From Halorubrum persicum (lineage in GTDB: Archaea > Halobacteriota > Halobacteria > Halobacteriales > Haloferacaceae), in assembly GCF_002727125.1 (NCBI RefSeq), contig NZ_NHOA01000147.1, positions 18,290 through 82,289 of the forward strand: a stretch of 64,000 nt of DNA, written 5' to 3'. A model generated the notes under the pieces. It ran no database searches and was not told the DNA's origin. It saw only the letters and a list, made by a program, of their open reading frames with translations. How positions within the stretch are numbered: the stretch's first letter is position 1; every line of letters starts with the position of its first letter. The position numbers and the translations under genes are program-made. This document shows positions 7,579 through 15,833 of this stretch, one piece after another.

Positions 7579-8295
7579 ATGGTGGTTTTCGACCCGGAAT
7601 ACCTTCTGCTTGCGCTCATACTTATCGTTCCCGGGTTCATCGCAGCATTCATCGGAGTGACTCTCGGAGTCGTCGAGCAACGAATCTCGAATGCGAAATG
7701 GGTGATCGTAAGCCTCGTCTCCAGCTTAATTGTCCTCTCCGGGTTTCTTGGAATCGCTCAATCCTTTGGTGACTCAGTCACATCACCAGAAGCAGTCGTT
7801 TACGTGTTTTTCACACCAGAGTTCCAAATCACACGAATTCTAATTCTCCTAGCACTCTCGGTTACGCTGGGACTCATTTACGCAGTAGTGCTATCTCGGA
7901 ACTTCCACGTGTGGGTGCGGGGATTGATTTGGACGGGAACGGACAGGAAAAGGAATCCGTGGCAGCCGTGGGAAGGGGCAATGCAGGATGCTCACTTGGT
8001 GCAAGTCATTACACGGGACGATGAGCTTGTAGCGGGGGAATTAGCTGAGTATAGTCGAGCTGGTAGAGATCGGCAACTTGTACTTCGAGATGTTGCTTGG
8101 TTCAAGGATAATCAGGATAATCCCCAGAATCCAGAGTCTAAAGCGGTGAAAGAGATGTTTTTTGATGGTGAGATCAAGCAGGTTTCGATACTAATGACTG
8201 AAGACGGGGCTGAAAAAATGGCAGCAGAATCGGATCAGGGAGAAGGAGACGATAACGGCGGTTCAGAGGCTGTTGAGTGTAGGGACGAGGAGTAA
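7579..8295 (+). CDS. Membrane protein with cytosolic tail, DUF6338-like
   Basis: 238 residues. Three hydrophobic helices lie at about 6-30 (YLLLALILIVPGFIAAFIGVTLG), 42-62 and 84-107, followed by a soluble domain of about 120 residues with a small beta-sheet-like pattern (VQVITRDDELVAGELAEYSR, RQLVLRDVAWF, QVSILMTED). An N-terminal LLLIVPGFIA helix with a soluble C-terminal tail that responds as a small domain is the layout I remember for the DUF6338 family, often found on mobile elements; this was not searched. Likely an operon with the acidic protein ahead of it. Function unknown. Confidence 0.55.
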   Translation: MVVFDPEYLLLALILIVPGFIAAFIGVTLGVVEQRISNAKWVIVSLVSSLIVLSGFLGIAQSFGDSVTSPEAVVYVFFTPEFQITRILILLALSVTLGLIYAVVLSRNFHVWVRGLIWTGTDRKRNPWQPWEGAMQDAHLVQVITRDDELVAGELAEYSRAGRDRQLVLRDVAWFKDNQDNPQNPESKAVKEMFFDGEIKQVSILMTEDGAEKMAAESDQGEGDDNGGSEAVECRDEE

Positions 8296-8922
8296 GATCG
8301 GAACCGACGGCCCTGTACTAACCCGGTATCTCACCTACGATGAGGTAAGCGTCACCGGAAACAAAGACCCCCCACTGAGGGATATGACACTCCGGATGAT
8401 GCCGATAGCGTCGTTGTGTAGCGTTAGAAGCCCGTCGCACCATTCCTGCCAGGTAAGCGGTGATCCGAACGGGCACGCGCACGGATCGGTTCCGTGGGGA
8501 GACGAGGATCGGGGTGGGAACCTGCACTGGCGATGTAGTGCAGGAAAATGGAAGTCCTCGATGATCATCTGCTTAATGACTTGCTTGACTGGGAACTCGC
8601 GGTTTCCATCACGAAAATCGGTGCCCTGCTTCGTTCCAAGTTGAGAACGTTCTTCGAAATGCGATTCGAACGGAGCGCCGGGGTTAGCAATCTAATTCAG
8701 GTTCATTGCGTTTTATCAACGATCCGATCCACAAGAGCGAATAGCATCTATTCGTTGCAGGCTGTGAATTCGGCAGGTTTCTCTGGATGACCATCCTTCG
8801 ACGCGCCGCCCGGCCCCCCGTCCGATAGCGGTTGCGGCAGCGGTCTATGCAGCACGTGTGCCTTCGAGACCGCAGTTGAGATATTCACGGACAAGTGATC
8901 GACGCGGTCTTGATTGTCAACC
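8296..8922. other. 627-bp stretch without a convincing gene; possible decayed coding sequence
   Basis: No frame has a good start, composition and length together. On the minus strand the frame from about 8690 down to a TAG at 8335-8337 is open for about 118 codons with a plausible composition (SHFEERSQLGTKQG, then FPVKQVIKQMIIEDFHFP) but only an internal ATG at 8568, so it may be a truncated gene. Bases 8790-8922 are GC-rich and hold nothing that I recognise. Confidence 0.35.
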
Positions 8923-9879
8923 CTACATATCGAACGCGTCGCGCCTTAATTCGCGCTTTTGCGTCTCTGACCGTACGTCGTAGTGCTTCTCCATCGTATC
9001 TGTGGAAGTGTCAACTCGACCAGACAGTAAGGCCGGCTCAGTCCCCCGATCTAACCATGCCGAGATTGACGACCGGCGGATGTCGTGTGGTGCGACCGAG
9101 TCGCTACACTGAGAGTACCGGTCCGCAGAACACTCACACGGCTCTGAGAGACCGCCACACGCGGTCAGACTATACACGTGGCGACGAACGGATGTACGGG
9201 AGAGACGACCTTCACCGGCGGTCAGCAACGGTGTACGACTGTAGTCGTCGGTACAGTCCGGACGCCGGTCGTCGATCCACGCACGAAGCACGTCACACAC
9301 CCACCCGTGTAGGTTCACTTCCCGCTCAGATCCGTCTTTGTTCTTCAACGGAGTCCCTTCAGACGGACGGTGCACCAATTTGACCCACCGGTCATCCAAG
9401 TGCAAGTCCTTGATGTCGATTGCCCGCACCCCACCGATGCGAAGCGAACACGTCCACAGCAACGACAGGAGCACATGGTCCAGCGAGGCATACTCATATC
9501 GTTCTAAGTCGTCGAGAATAGCACCCACACGGTCCGGGTCGATTGATGTGTCCCGTGACCGACCGGCGCGAGTCGGGAGCACGATTGACTCAGGCAAAGC
9601 CTCATCACACCACCCCATTCGGTGACAGAACCGAAGGAATAACCGCAGCACGCACAACTGGTTGTACATCGTATTCGAGTTGAGATCTTCGGAGCGATAC
9701 CGGCGGAAGCGCGATAAGTCGATTGGGGCGATGTCGTCGAGATCGTCAAGACCGCCCGCACCCCCAGCCCATTGTCTAAACTGTTTCAACTGATAGTGGT
9801 GATTGCGCAGCGAACTATCTGACAGCTCTATACTACGTTCCGCAAAGTACGCCTCAACGGCATCATCAATCGTTGGCAT
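8923..9879 (-). CDS. Tyrosine-family integrase of the element
   Basis: A 318-residue XerC/D-like recombinase, from the ATG at 9879. The N-terminal SAM-like DNA-binding domain (about 4-100) is followed by the catalytic domain: Arg147 in SLRIGGVRAIDI, a beta-hairpin lysine near 179, HDIRR with His265 and Arg268, Arg288 where many relatives have histidine (LLSGRVDTS), and the nucleophile Tyr300 in MEKHYDVRS. It reads leftward, away from the tRNA-Val fragment 280 bases behind its start, which is the usual position for an integrase at the end of an integrated element. The frame stays open upstream to 10182, but that part runs through the attachment site and is not protein. The gene is undivided, unlike SSV-type integrases. 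Confidence 0.9.
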   Translation of the reverse strand: MPTIDDAVEAYFAERSIELSDSSLRNHHYQLKQFRQWAGGAGGLDDLDDIAPIDLSRFRRYRSEDLNSNTMYNQLCVLRLFLRFCHRMGWCDEALPESIVLPTRAGRSRDTSIDPDRVGAILDDLERYEYASLDHVLLSLLWTCSLRIGGVRAIDIKDLHLDDRWVKLVHRPSEGTPLKNKDGSEREVNLHGWVCDVLRAWIDDRRPDCTDDYSRTPLLTAGEGRLSRTSVRRHVYSLTACGGLSEPCECSADRYSQCSDSVAPHDIRRSSISAWLDRGTEPALLSGRVDTSTDTMEKHYDVRSETQKRELRRDAFDM

Positions 9880-10103
9880 AAGTGACTCTCCGGCCTGGGG
9901 AATGCTGGATAACTCGTCGGTGGTCTCATCGCCGGAACGCCCGCCCGGCGGCCAGTGGCCGCCCGGCAGGAACCGGGGGTGGAAGCGGAGCGCAGCCGGC
10001 GTAGCCGGCGAGCACCGAACCGCGAAACCGACCGGAGCGTTGGCCTTCACACGGAGTATGTCGGCGGTTCGACGAGCGAACGTCAGTGAGCGAGTCGAAC
10101 GCA

Positions 10104-10155
10104 GCGAGACGAAAGCCCGCGACGGGCCCGATGGGCCCGAGCGGGACCGTCTCGC
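10104..10155. other. Nested perfect stem-loop next to the attachment site
   Basis: Three perfectly paired segments nest inside each other: GCGAGAC (10104-10110) with GTCTCGC (10149-10155), CCCGC (10116-10120) with GCGGG (10141-10145), and CGGGCCC (10123-10129) with GGGCCCG (10133-10139) around a GAT loop. It ends three bases before the tRNA-Val 3' fragment. It may bind the integrase, form part of the attachment region, or be a transcribed structured RNA. Confidence 0.65.
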
Positions 10156-10157
10156 AC

Positions 10158-10181
10158 GCGGTTCGAATCCGCCCCAACCCA
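10158..10181 (+). other. Attachment site: 3' end of a tRNA-Val gene (attR-like)
   Basis: The 24 bases carry a T-loop (GGTTCGAATCC), the 3' half of the T stem and the 3' acceptor strand CCAACCC with discriminator A. Its complement GGGTTGG is the acceptor 5' strand of haloarchaeal tRNA-Val. There is no acceptor 5' strand, D arm or anticodon arm upstream, and position 49 fails to pair with 65, so this is a displaced tail and not a complete gene. The intact tRNA-Val should lie left of the window. Confidence 0.75.
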
Positions 10182-10198
10182 CTCAGTTCCTTACTGGT

Positions 10199-10227
10199 CC
10201 TGAGTGACAGCCGTCCGCTGTCTCAGG
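10199..10227. terminator. Stem-loop after the tRNA fragment
   Basis: CCTGA and GACAGC (10199-10211, with a two-base bulge) pair with GCTGTC and TCAGG (10217-10227) around the loop CGTCC. It follows the tRNA tail by 17 bases and could be the original transcription end of the tRNA-Val gene. There is no T-run. Confidence 0.4.
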
Positions 10228-10470
10228 ACTCGATCTGGTAACCGCCGTGGTGGGTCGGCTCGACGTTTAACGCACCGACGTTTCCGCTCCCGCGGGCCGG
10301 TGGCGGCATCAAGTGACCGACGGGGTCCGTCTCGCCGTTTTCTCCGTGGCATCCACCTCCCAAACGTTGGGGAATGAGGGGTCGCGGTCGGCCTGCGCTC
10401 TCGTGTTCCCTCCCAGACCGCTGAGTAGGTGGTAGACGGTGGGGCTGCAACCGCGACGTGCCCGGACCGA

Positions 10471-11322
10471 TCACGCGTCGCGTTCGAACTCGGGATCGAA
10501 CAGCCGCGCCGACATCGGCGCCGGGTCGCCCTCGGTGAGGTTGTACGCCGAGAAGTCGGTGACGCCCGCCTCGCGGAGGAGGTCCTCGTCGTAGAAGCTG
10601 TTGCCCGTACACGCCGCCGGATCGCGCGCCAGGATCTCGAGCACCGCGTCGGAGACGACCTCCGGGGTGCGCCAGTCGTCTTCGGTCCCGAGCCCGAAGT
10701 AGCGAGTCGCGCGGGTGTCGATCGTCGTCACCGGCCAGAACGTGTTACAGCCGACGCCGTCGCCGGCCAGCTCCTCGGCGAGCGAGAGGGTGATGAACGA
10801 CATGCCGAGCTTCGACCACGCGTACGGCGCCTTCCCCGGCGAGCGGTCGGTCACGACCGGCGGCGAGTTCGACAGCAGCCACGCCTCGTCGAGCCCCGAG
10901 AGATGCTCGGCGAACGCGTGCGCGACGAGATGGGTCCCGCGGACGTTCACCTCGGTCAGGAGGTCGAACCGATCGGCCGGCAGATCGGCGACGTTCGCGA
11001 GCTGGATGGCGCTCGCGTTGTTGATGACGATGTCGACCGCGCCGAACCGATCGATCGCCTCCTCGACGGCCGCCTCGACGCGGTCCTCGTCGCGGAGGTC
11101 GAGCTCGAGCGCGAGCGCCTCGACCCCGCGGTCGCGCACCTCTCGAGCCGTCTGCTCGATCGAGCCGGCGAGCTCGGCGTCGTCGTCGTCGGTCGTCTTC
11201 CCGGTGGAAACGATGTTACAGCCGCGGTCGGCGAGCGCGAGCGCGAGCTGTTTGCCGATGCCGCGGGTCGTTCCGGTGATGAATGCCGTCGACCCCGTGA
11301 GGTCGGGATCCGCGAGTGTCAT
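10471..11322 (-). CDS. Short-chain dehydrogenase/reductase, HSDL2-like
   Basis: 283 residues from the ATG at 11322, chosen because the Rossmann motif TGTTRGIGK then lies near residue 16, the usual distance; the longer frame upstream adds a Thr/Ala-rich stretch not expected in this family. NNAS follows at about 105, and PYAWSK carries the catalytic Tyr and Lys around residue 165. The motif TGTTRGIG in place of TGASRGIG and the long loop after the first strand resemble the hydroxysteroid-dehydrogenase-like-2 branch, whose substrates are uncertain but probably fatty-acid or ketone derived. NAD(P)(H) dependent, cytosolic. First core gene after the element. Confidence 0.85.
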   Translation of the reverse strand: MTLADPDLTGSTAFITGTTRGIGKQLALALADRGCNIVSTGKTTDDDDAELAGSIEQTAREVRDRGVEALALELDLRDEDRVEAAVEEAIDRFGAVDIVINNASAIQLANVADLPADRFDLLTEVNVRGTHLVAHAFAEHLSGLDEAWLLSNSPPVVTDRSPGKAPYAWSKLGMSFITLSLAEELAGDGVGCNTFWPVTTIDTRATRYFGLGTEDDWRTPEVVSDAVLEILARDPAACTGNSFYDEDLLREAGVTDFSAYNLTEGDPAPMSARLFDPEFERDA

Positions 11323-11534
11323 ACCCCTCGTTCGGCCGACCGCGGCATAACTCTCGGTGTCTGGCGCGCGGGTCGGCGTCGTCGAGGTCGTCAGCAACTA
11401 CCACAGGCGCCCCGTGTCGTGGCGGTCGATCGGACCGTGTTTGCGCCGCGTCGAAACCCGGAGAAACAGCCCGCCCGCGGGCGCGACCCATGTCGGTGCG
11501 CTCCTCGGATCGCTGTCGGATGCGTGTGCGAGCG

Positions 11535-11813
11535 CTACGCCGTCGAGACGCGCCACGTCGTCGCGCCGGTGTACGACCACTTCTCGATCTCGAGGTCCTG
11601 CACCGAGTCCTGCAGCTGGACGATCAGCGCGCCGATCTCCTTGGGGGAGAGCCCGACATCGTCGCTGATGAACTTCGCCTTGAAGTACGTCTCGCCGTCG
11701 GCCGCCTCCTCGCGTAGGAAGGACGCGAGGCGATCGGCCTTCGAGGCGGTCGATTCGGCGGCTCGATCGGCGGACTGCTCGGTCGTCTGCGCGGAAGATT
11801 GAATAGTGCTCAT
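11535..11813 (-). CDS. Small haloarchaeal protein, DUF7123-like (copy A)
   Basis: 92 residues. A Thr/Ser-rich N-terminus precedes a conserved core from about residue 27: LASFLREEAADG, YFKAKFISDDVGLSPKEIG, LEIEKWSYTGATTWRV. This looks like a small winged-helix-type domain that could bind DNA. The stop codon of the upstream membrane gene overlaps its ATG (ATGA), so they are translated from one message. A paralogue lies at 40087-40347. Near the 3' end, bases 11547-11587 are identical to the paralogue for 41 bases although the rest has diverged. DUF number from memory. Confidence 0.7.
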   Translation of the reverse strand: MSTIQSSAQTTEQSADRAAESTASKADRLASFLREEAADGETYFKAKFISDDVGLSPKEIGALIVQLQDSVQDLEIEKWSYTGATTWRVSTA

Positions 11814-12088
11814 GGGTGGGTGGAGGAAGCGTCGTCGGAGGGGGTGTTGTGCTCGTGGCCGACCACGACGCAGGCCATGTGGACGGCGATGAGTGCGAGC
11901 GCGCTCCACGCGCCCTCGAAGCCCATCACGCCGTACGCCGCGGGGACGTACGCGAGGGGGAGGATGATCGCCGCCCAGAACGCCGCGGCGCGAACGCCCG
12001 CGATCGCTTTGGTCCGGCAGGCGGTCGACAGGCTGGACCCGATCCGAATCGGCGCCCGAATCGATGAGGGGGACGTTTGGCTTGACAT
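11810..12088 (-). CDS. Small two-helix membrane protein
   Basis: 92 residues from the ATG at 12088 (a longer frame starts at 12115). The N-terminal 30 residues are Ser/Arg-rich and polar; then come two membrane helices (about 34-54, AAAFWAAIILPLAYVPAAYG, and 60-80, WSALALIAVHMACVVVGHE) and a short acidic tail. A TATA-like CTTATATCC around 12130-12138 lies upstream. Its last four bases overlap the start of the DUF7123-like gene, so the pair is an operon. Function unknown. Confidence 0.6.
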   Translation of the reverse strand: MSSQTSPSSIRAPIRIGSSLSTACRTKAIAGVRAAAFWAAIILPLAYVPAAYGVMGFEGAWSALALIAVHMACVVVGHEHNTPSDDASSTHP

Positions 12089-12465
12089 GGGGAACACCGT
12101 CTTCGCTCGACGCATGGAGCGCCGGGGGGATATAAGCGCCAGAGCGTTGTCGCGTCTTCAGCCGGATTAAGGATCGCTGCGGTGATTTTCGGACCGTTCA
12201 TCGGTTTCTCTGACTGTTTAAAAACAGTTCAAAGAGCGTTAGAATATTTATAACGTCTTCTGAGGACGTTTCTCTAATCGAGGCAAAAAGCGCCACCTGC
12301 CGAGGGATGGGCTGTCACTAGCGGCTTTTGGAGGCTCGTTCGTCGCGGTACGGGCCTCGTTCGTCGCGGGCGTCACGGCGCGCGTTCGGATCAGGTTCCC
12401 GTCTGTCGGGCGGGATCGGTCGGACGCCGCGATCGTCTCGAAGGCGGGTCGGACGCGCTGCTCGA
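12089..12465. other. Intergenic region with two short hairpins
   Basis: ACTGTTT at 12213-12219 pairs with AAACAGT at 12222-12228, and AACGTC at 12252-12257 pairs with GACGTT at 12265-12270; a TATA-like GAATATTTATAA lies between them. They may mark transcription ends or an operator. No gene is supported here; bases 12300-12465 keep open frames only because of the high GC content. Confidence 0.35.
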
Positions 12466-13119
12466 CTACGAGTCGTCCGAGGTCTTCTCTTCGACCTTCT
12501 CGTCCACCGTCTCTTCGACCTTCTTGTCGACGGTCTCCTCGACCGTTTCGCCCACCGTCTCCTCGACCGTCTCTTCGACCTTCTCGCCAACCGTCTCCTC
12601 GACGGTCTTCTCCACTGTCTCCTCGACCGTCTCCTCGACCTTCTCGCCAACCGTCTCCTCGACTTTGCCGGTCACTTCCTCGCTGACGGTGTCGGTGACC
12701 TCGTCGGCGACTTGGCTGACCTCCTTGTTGACGGTCTCGCCGACCGTCTTCTCCACCTCTTTGCTGACGGTCTCGCCCACGCTCTTCTCGACCTCCTTGC
12801 TGACCGTGTCGCCGACCGTCTTCTCCACCTCTTTGTTGACGGTCTCGCCCACGCTCTTCTCCACTTCCTTGTTGACGGTCTCGCCCACGCTCTTCTCGAC
12901 CTCTTTGCCCACCTGATCGGCGACCTCGCGGGTCATCCAGTCGGGGTCGAAGCGGGCCATCTTCCAGACGACGTGGACGACGTAGGAGGCGAACACACCG
13001 ATCCCGAACGCCACCCCGATGTCGTTCACGTTGAGCGTCGCGATGAGGACGATCGCCAACGCGATCAGCGCGCCGTAGGCGATGTCGGTGATCGCGTCGA
13101 CGCGGGCGGGGCTCACCAT
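12466..13119 (-). CDS. Membrane-anchored protein with long tandem-repeat tail
   Basis: 217 residues from the ATG at 13119. Two membrane helices (about 12-30, [19 protein letters not shown], and 34-52, [19 protein letters not shown]) are followed from residue 64 by an extraordinarily regular charged tail. Residues 72-131 are five copies of a 12-residue unit of the form [12 protein letters not shown]; residues 150-213 are a shorter VEETV-based repeat. The tail has hydrophobic valines every three to four residues, so it is probably a long amphipathic or coiled-coil helix, in the style of stress or late-embryogenesis-like proteins and of phasin-like surface binders. The N-terminus resembles haloarchaeal two-helix membrane proteins. 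Role unknown. Confidence 0.7.
   Translation of the reverse strand: MVSPARVDAITDIAYGALIALAIVLIATLNVNDIGVAFGIGVFASYVVHVVWKMARFDPDWMTREVADQVGKEVEKSVGETVNKEVEKSVGETVNKEVEKTVGDTVSKEVEKSVGETVSKEVEKTVGETVNKEVSQVADEVTDTVSEEVTGKVEETVGEKVEETVEETVEKTVEETVGEKVEETVEETVGETVEETVDKKVEETVDEKVEEKTSDDS
12727..12906 (-). repeat. Five tandem 36-bp coding repeats
   Basis: Encodes five successive 12-residue units ([12 protein letters not shown] type) of the preceding protein, differing by Ser/Thr, Glu/Asp and Asn/Ser exchanges. Exact 36-base spacing without spacers. Confidence 0.8.
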
Positions 13120-13325
13120 CGCCGATCCGCCTCCGGGACCGCGACGCGTCCGCGAGTCGCTCCGCCACCGATGTCCGCTCGTCGGCTCCACGTGGGAATC
13201 ATTCGTACCTCCTCTATCCTCGCTGGCGGGCTAAAACTCCCGCTTCTCGACGGCGGTGGGCGCGTGAGCGGGTCGCGCTGCGCGCGGAGCGGGCCCCTTT
13301 TGTGGCGGATGGCCGAACGGCGGGT

Positions 13326-14453
13326 ATGGACATCGAGGAGGGCGGTCTCACCGTCTCCGTTCCGGAGGCCCGCGACGGGGCCAGCGAGGGCACCGGCGGC
13401 GGGGTCTTCTTCAACCCCACGCAGGAGCTGAACCGCGACATCACCGTCGCGGTGTTGCGCGCGTATCGCGATCGAGAGCCGCGCGCGGCGTCGTACCTCG
13501 ACGCGATGGCGGCCTCCGGGGTTCGAGGCGTCCGCGCCGCCGCCGAGGGGTACGATGTCACCTGCGCCGACGTCGACCCGGACGCGGTCGAGCTGGCGGG
13601 CGACAACCTCGCCGCGAACGGTCTGGACGGGGAGACCGTTCACCGCGACGTCAACGCCCTCCTGTACGAGAACGTCTTCGACGTGGTGGATCTGGACCCC
13701 TACGGGACGCCGATCCCCTTCGCCGACGCCGCGCTGGCGAACGCGCGCAATCTCGTCTGCGTCACCGCGACCGACACGGCCCCCCTCTGCGGCGCCCACC
13801 TCAACAGCGGGATCCGCAAGTACGGCGCGGTCCCGCGGAACACCGACTACCACCCCGAGATGGGGCTCCGAACGCTGATCTCCGCGCTGGTCCGGACCGC
13901 CGCGCGATACGACAAGGCGGCCCGTCCGATCGTTTCACACGTCTCACGCCACTACGCGCGGACCTACCTCGAACTCGAGTCGGGCGCGCAGGCGGCCGAC
14001 GCCTGCATCGACGAACTCGGGTTCGTTGACCACTGCGAGGACTGCCTCTGGCGCGAGCCGACCCGCGGGCTGATCGCGGACCCCGTCGACGCCTGCCCCG
14101 TCTGCGGGAGCGACCGCGTGCTCACCGCCGGACCGCTCTGGCTCGGGCCCGTCGCGGACGCCGACTTCGCCCGCGCGGTGCGCGAGCGCGTCACCGACGA
14201 CATGGGCGAGGCGAAGCGCGCCCGGAAGCTGCTCGGGACCGTCGCGCGCGAGATCGACACGCCCACGCACTACGACCAGCACCGCCTGTACAAGGAGTGG
14301 GGCGAGGCCGCCATCGGGATGGACGAGTTCGTCGAGCGCCTGCGCGGGGCCGGCCACGAGGCGAGCCGCGCGCACTACCGCGGCACGGCGGTCAAGAGCA
14401 CGGCCTCGATCCCCGAGATGCGGGAGGCGGTCCTCGGCGACGACGGGGCCTGA
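13326..14453 (+). CDS. trm1: tRNA (guanine-26 N2) dimethyltransferase Trm1
   Basis: 375 residues, the normal archaeal size. It methylates G26 of tRNAs with S-adenosylmethionine. [14 protein letters not shown] (about 24-38) is the family's N-terminal signature; [16 protein letters not shown] (about 57-72) is the SAM-binding loop; DLDPYGTP (122-129) is the catalytic motif; [10 protein letters not shown] follows. A C-terminal zinc site is formed by CEDC and CPVC (about 237-262). The start at 13326 has the usual GGGT ATG context and a TATA-like CCTTTT about 29 bases upstream. A longer frame from 13302 adds eight residues and is less likely. Confidence 0.95.
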   Translation: MDIEEGGLTVSVPEARDGASEGTGGGVFFNPTQELNRDITVAVLRAYRDREPRAASYLDAMAASGVRGVRAAAEGYDVTCADVDPDAVELAGDNLAANGLDGETVHRDVNALLYENVFDVVDLDPYGTPIPFADAALANARNLVCVTATDTAPLCGAHLNSGIRKYGAVPRNTDYHPEMGLRTLISALVRTAARYDKAARPIVSHVSRHYARTYLELESGAQAADACIDELGFVDHCEDCLWREPTRGLIADPVDACPVCGSDRVLTAGPLWLGPVADADFARAVRERVTDDMGEAKRARKLLGTVAREIDTPTHYDQHRLYKEWGEAAIGMDEFVERLRGAGHEASRAHYRGTAVKSTASIPEMREAVLGDDGA

Positions 14454-14533
14454 CACCCCGGCTTCGGCCACTCGCTGAACCGGATCCGCTCGTATCCGCC
14501 CCGCTTTTGTCGCCGTCGACCGAATCCGAGAGC

Positions 14534-15817
14534 GTGTCCCGTCACTCGACCACCGCGCTCGGAACTGCCCGCAGCGTCGTCGACACCGCGCTCGACCGCC
14601 AGGTAACGTTCCTCGCCGCCGCCATCGCCTACTACGCGTTCGTCTCGCTGATCCCCGCGCTGCTCCTGCTCGTCGTCGTCGCCAGCGCGGTGTTCGGGGA
14701 GGCGATCGCCGCCGAGCTCGTCGCCGTAACCGGCGAGTTCCTCACGCCGGCCGGCGAGGAGGCGGTCGGCGCCGCTGTCTCCTCCGCCGGGGGCCGGACG
14801 GGCGCGAGCGTTCTCGGGGTGGCGGTGTTGCTCTGGTCGACGCTGAAGGTGTTCCGCGGGCTCGACACGGCCTTCGTGACGCTGTACGGCGTCGAGGGCT
14901 CTCCGGACTTCCTCAAGCAGGTCACCGACGCCGCCTCCGTCGTCTTCGGCGTCGGCGTCGGGATCGCCGTGATGGTCGCCGTCGGCGCGTTCGTCGCGGC
15001 CGCCGACACGGTCCCGATCGTCGAGACCGCGAGCGTCCTCGCGCTGCCCGCCTTCCTCGCCGTCGTCTTCCTCCCGATGTACTACCTCCTCCCCCAACCC
15101 GCGATCGGGATCCGAGAGGCGCTCCCGGGAGCCGTCTTCGCCGCCGTCGGCTGGACGCTGCTGCAGGCCGGCTTTCAGGTGTACGCCGCGAGCGCCGGGC
15201 AGTACCAGGTGTACGGCGTGATCGGCGGGATCCTGCTTTTGGTCACGTGGCTGTACCTCGCCGCCGTCGTCGTCGTGATCGGCGGCGTCGTCAACGTCGT
15301 CCTCGCGGGGCGGGGCGACAGGATCGCCGCGCGCGACGACGGCGCGGACCGGCAGTTACAACACGACCGCGACCGACCCACGGGTATGAACGGTGAGTCG
15401 GACGGCGCGGGCGACGCCGGCGACGAGGAACGCCCGGCGGGGGCGCCAGACGTGGCGGCGCTACAGGAGGAGGTGAGCCGACTGCGGGCGGAGTTCGACG
15501 CGTTCGAGGACGACGTCGAGCGACGCACCGTCGACAAGCCGGCCGTCGAGTCGGAGCTGAAGCGGTACGTCCGCTCGCGGATGCGCCGCGGCCACGCCCG
15601 CGGCTGGGGGCCGTACCTCGTGCTGTTGTACGGTACGGTGCTGATACTCGGCGCGTTCTCGTTCCTCGACGGGGCGTACGCCATCGCCGCGATGCTCATT
15701 CTCGGGCTGTCGACGCTCGGGCTGTACACCCTCTTCATCATCGTGGGGATCGGCCTCAACCTGCTCGAAACGCCGGGGAAAGCGCTCGATTACGCCCGCG
15801 ATCGGGGCGGCGACTAA
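14534..15817 (+). CDS. YihY/BrkB-family membrane protein with an extra C-terminal membrane domain
   Basis: 427 residues from a GTG. Residues 1-265 are a BrkB/YihY domain with six membrane helices (FLAAAIAYYAFVSLIPALLLL is the family's first signature, followed by LLWSTLKVFRGLDTAF). A hydrophilic acidic linker (about 275-335) contains an internal ATG at 15385 in the typical GGGT ATG context; the final part has two helices (YLVLLYGTVLILGAFSFLDG and IAAMLILGLSTLGLYTLFIIVG). The family was once called ribonuclease BN, wrongly; it is a membrane protein of unknown transport role. The C-terminal part could be made separately from the internal ATG. It follows trm1 and is followed by a PAP2 gene on the same strand. 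Confidence 0.85.
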   Translation: MSRHSTTALGTARSVVDTALDRQVTFLAAAIAYYAFVSLIPALLLLVVVASAVFGEAIAAELVAVTGEFLTPAGEEAVGAAVSSAGGRTGASVLGVAVLLWSTLKVFRGLDTAFVTLYGVEGSPDFLKQVTDAASVVFGVGVGIAVMVAVGAFVAAADTVPIVETASVLALPAFLAVVFLPMYYLLPQPAIGIREALPGAVFAAVGWTLLQAGFQVYAASAGQYQVYGVIGGILLLVTWLYLAAVVVVIGGVVNVVLAGRGDRIAARDDGADRQLQHDRDRPTGMNGESDGAGDAGDEERPAGAPDVAALQEEVSRLRAEFDAFEDDVERRTVDKPAVESELKRYVRSRMRRGHARGWGPYLVLLYGTVLILGAFSFLDGAYAIAAMLILGLSTLGLYTLFIIVGIGLNLLETPGKALDYARDRGGD

Positions 15818-15833
15818 TTCGGGTGGTCGGCGC

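Noticed and set aside
10104..10181. A complete tRNA gene ending at 10181
   Set aside because: Only the T-loop and 3' acceptor strand exist. The upstream bases form a long hairpin without D arm or anticodon arm, and position 49 does not pair with 65.
8923..10182. A 419-residue integrase starting at 10182
   Set aside because: The extra 100 residues run through the stem-loop and the tRNA fragment and have a repetitive Arg/Ser composition; the ATG at 9879 gives a normal integrase length.
12727..12906. CRISPR-like array of 36-bp repeats
   Set aside because: The repeats follow each other without spacers, vary at several positions and are in frame inside a protein gene.
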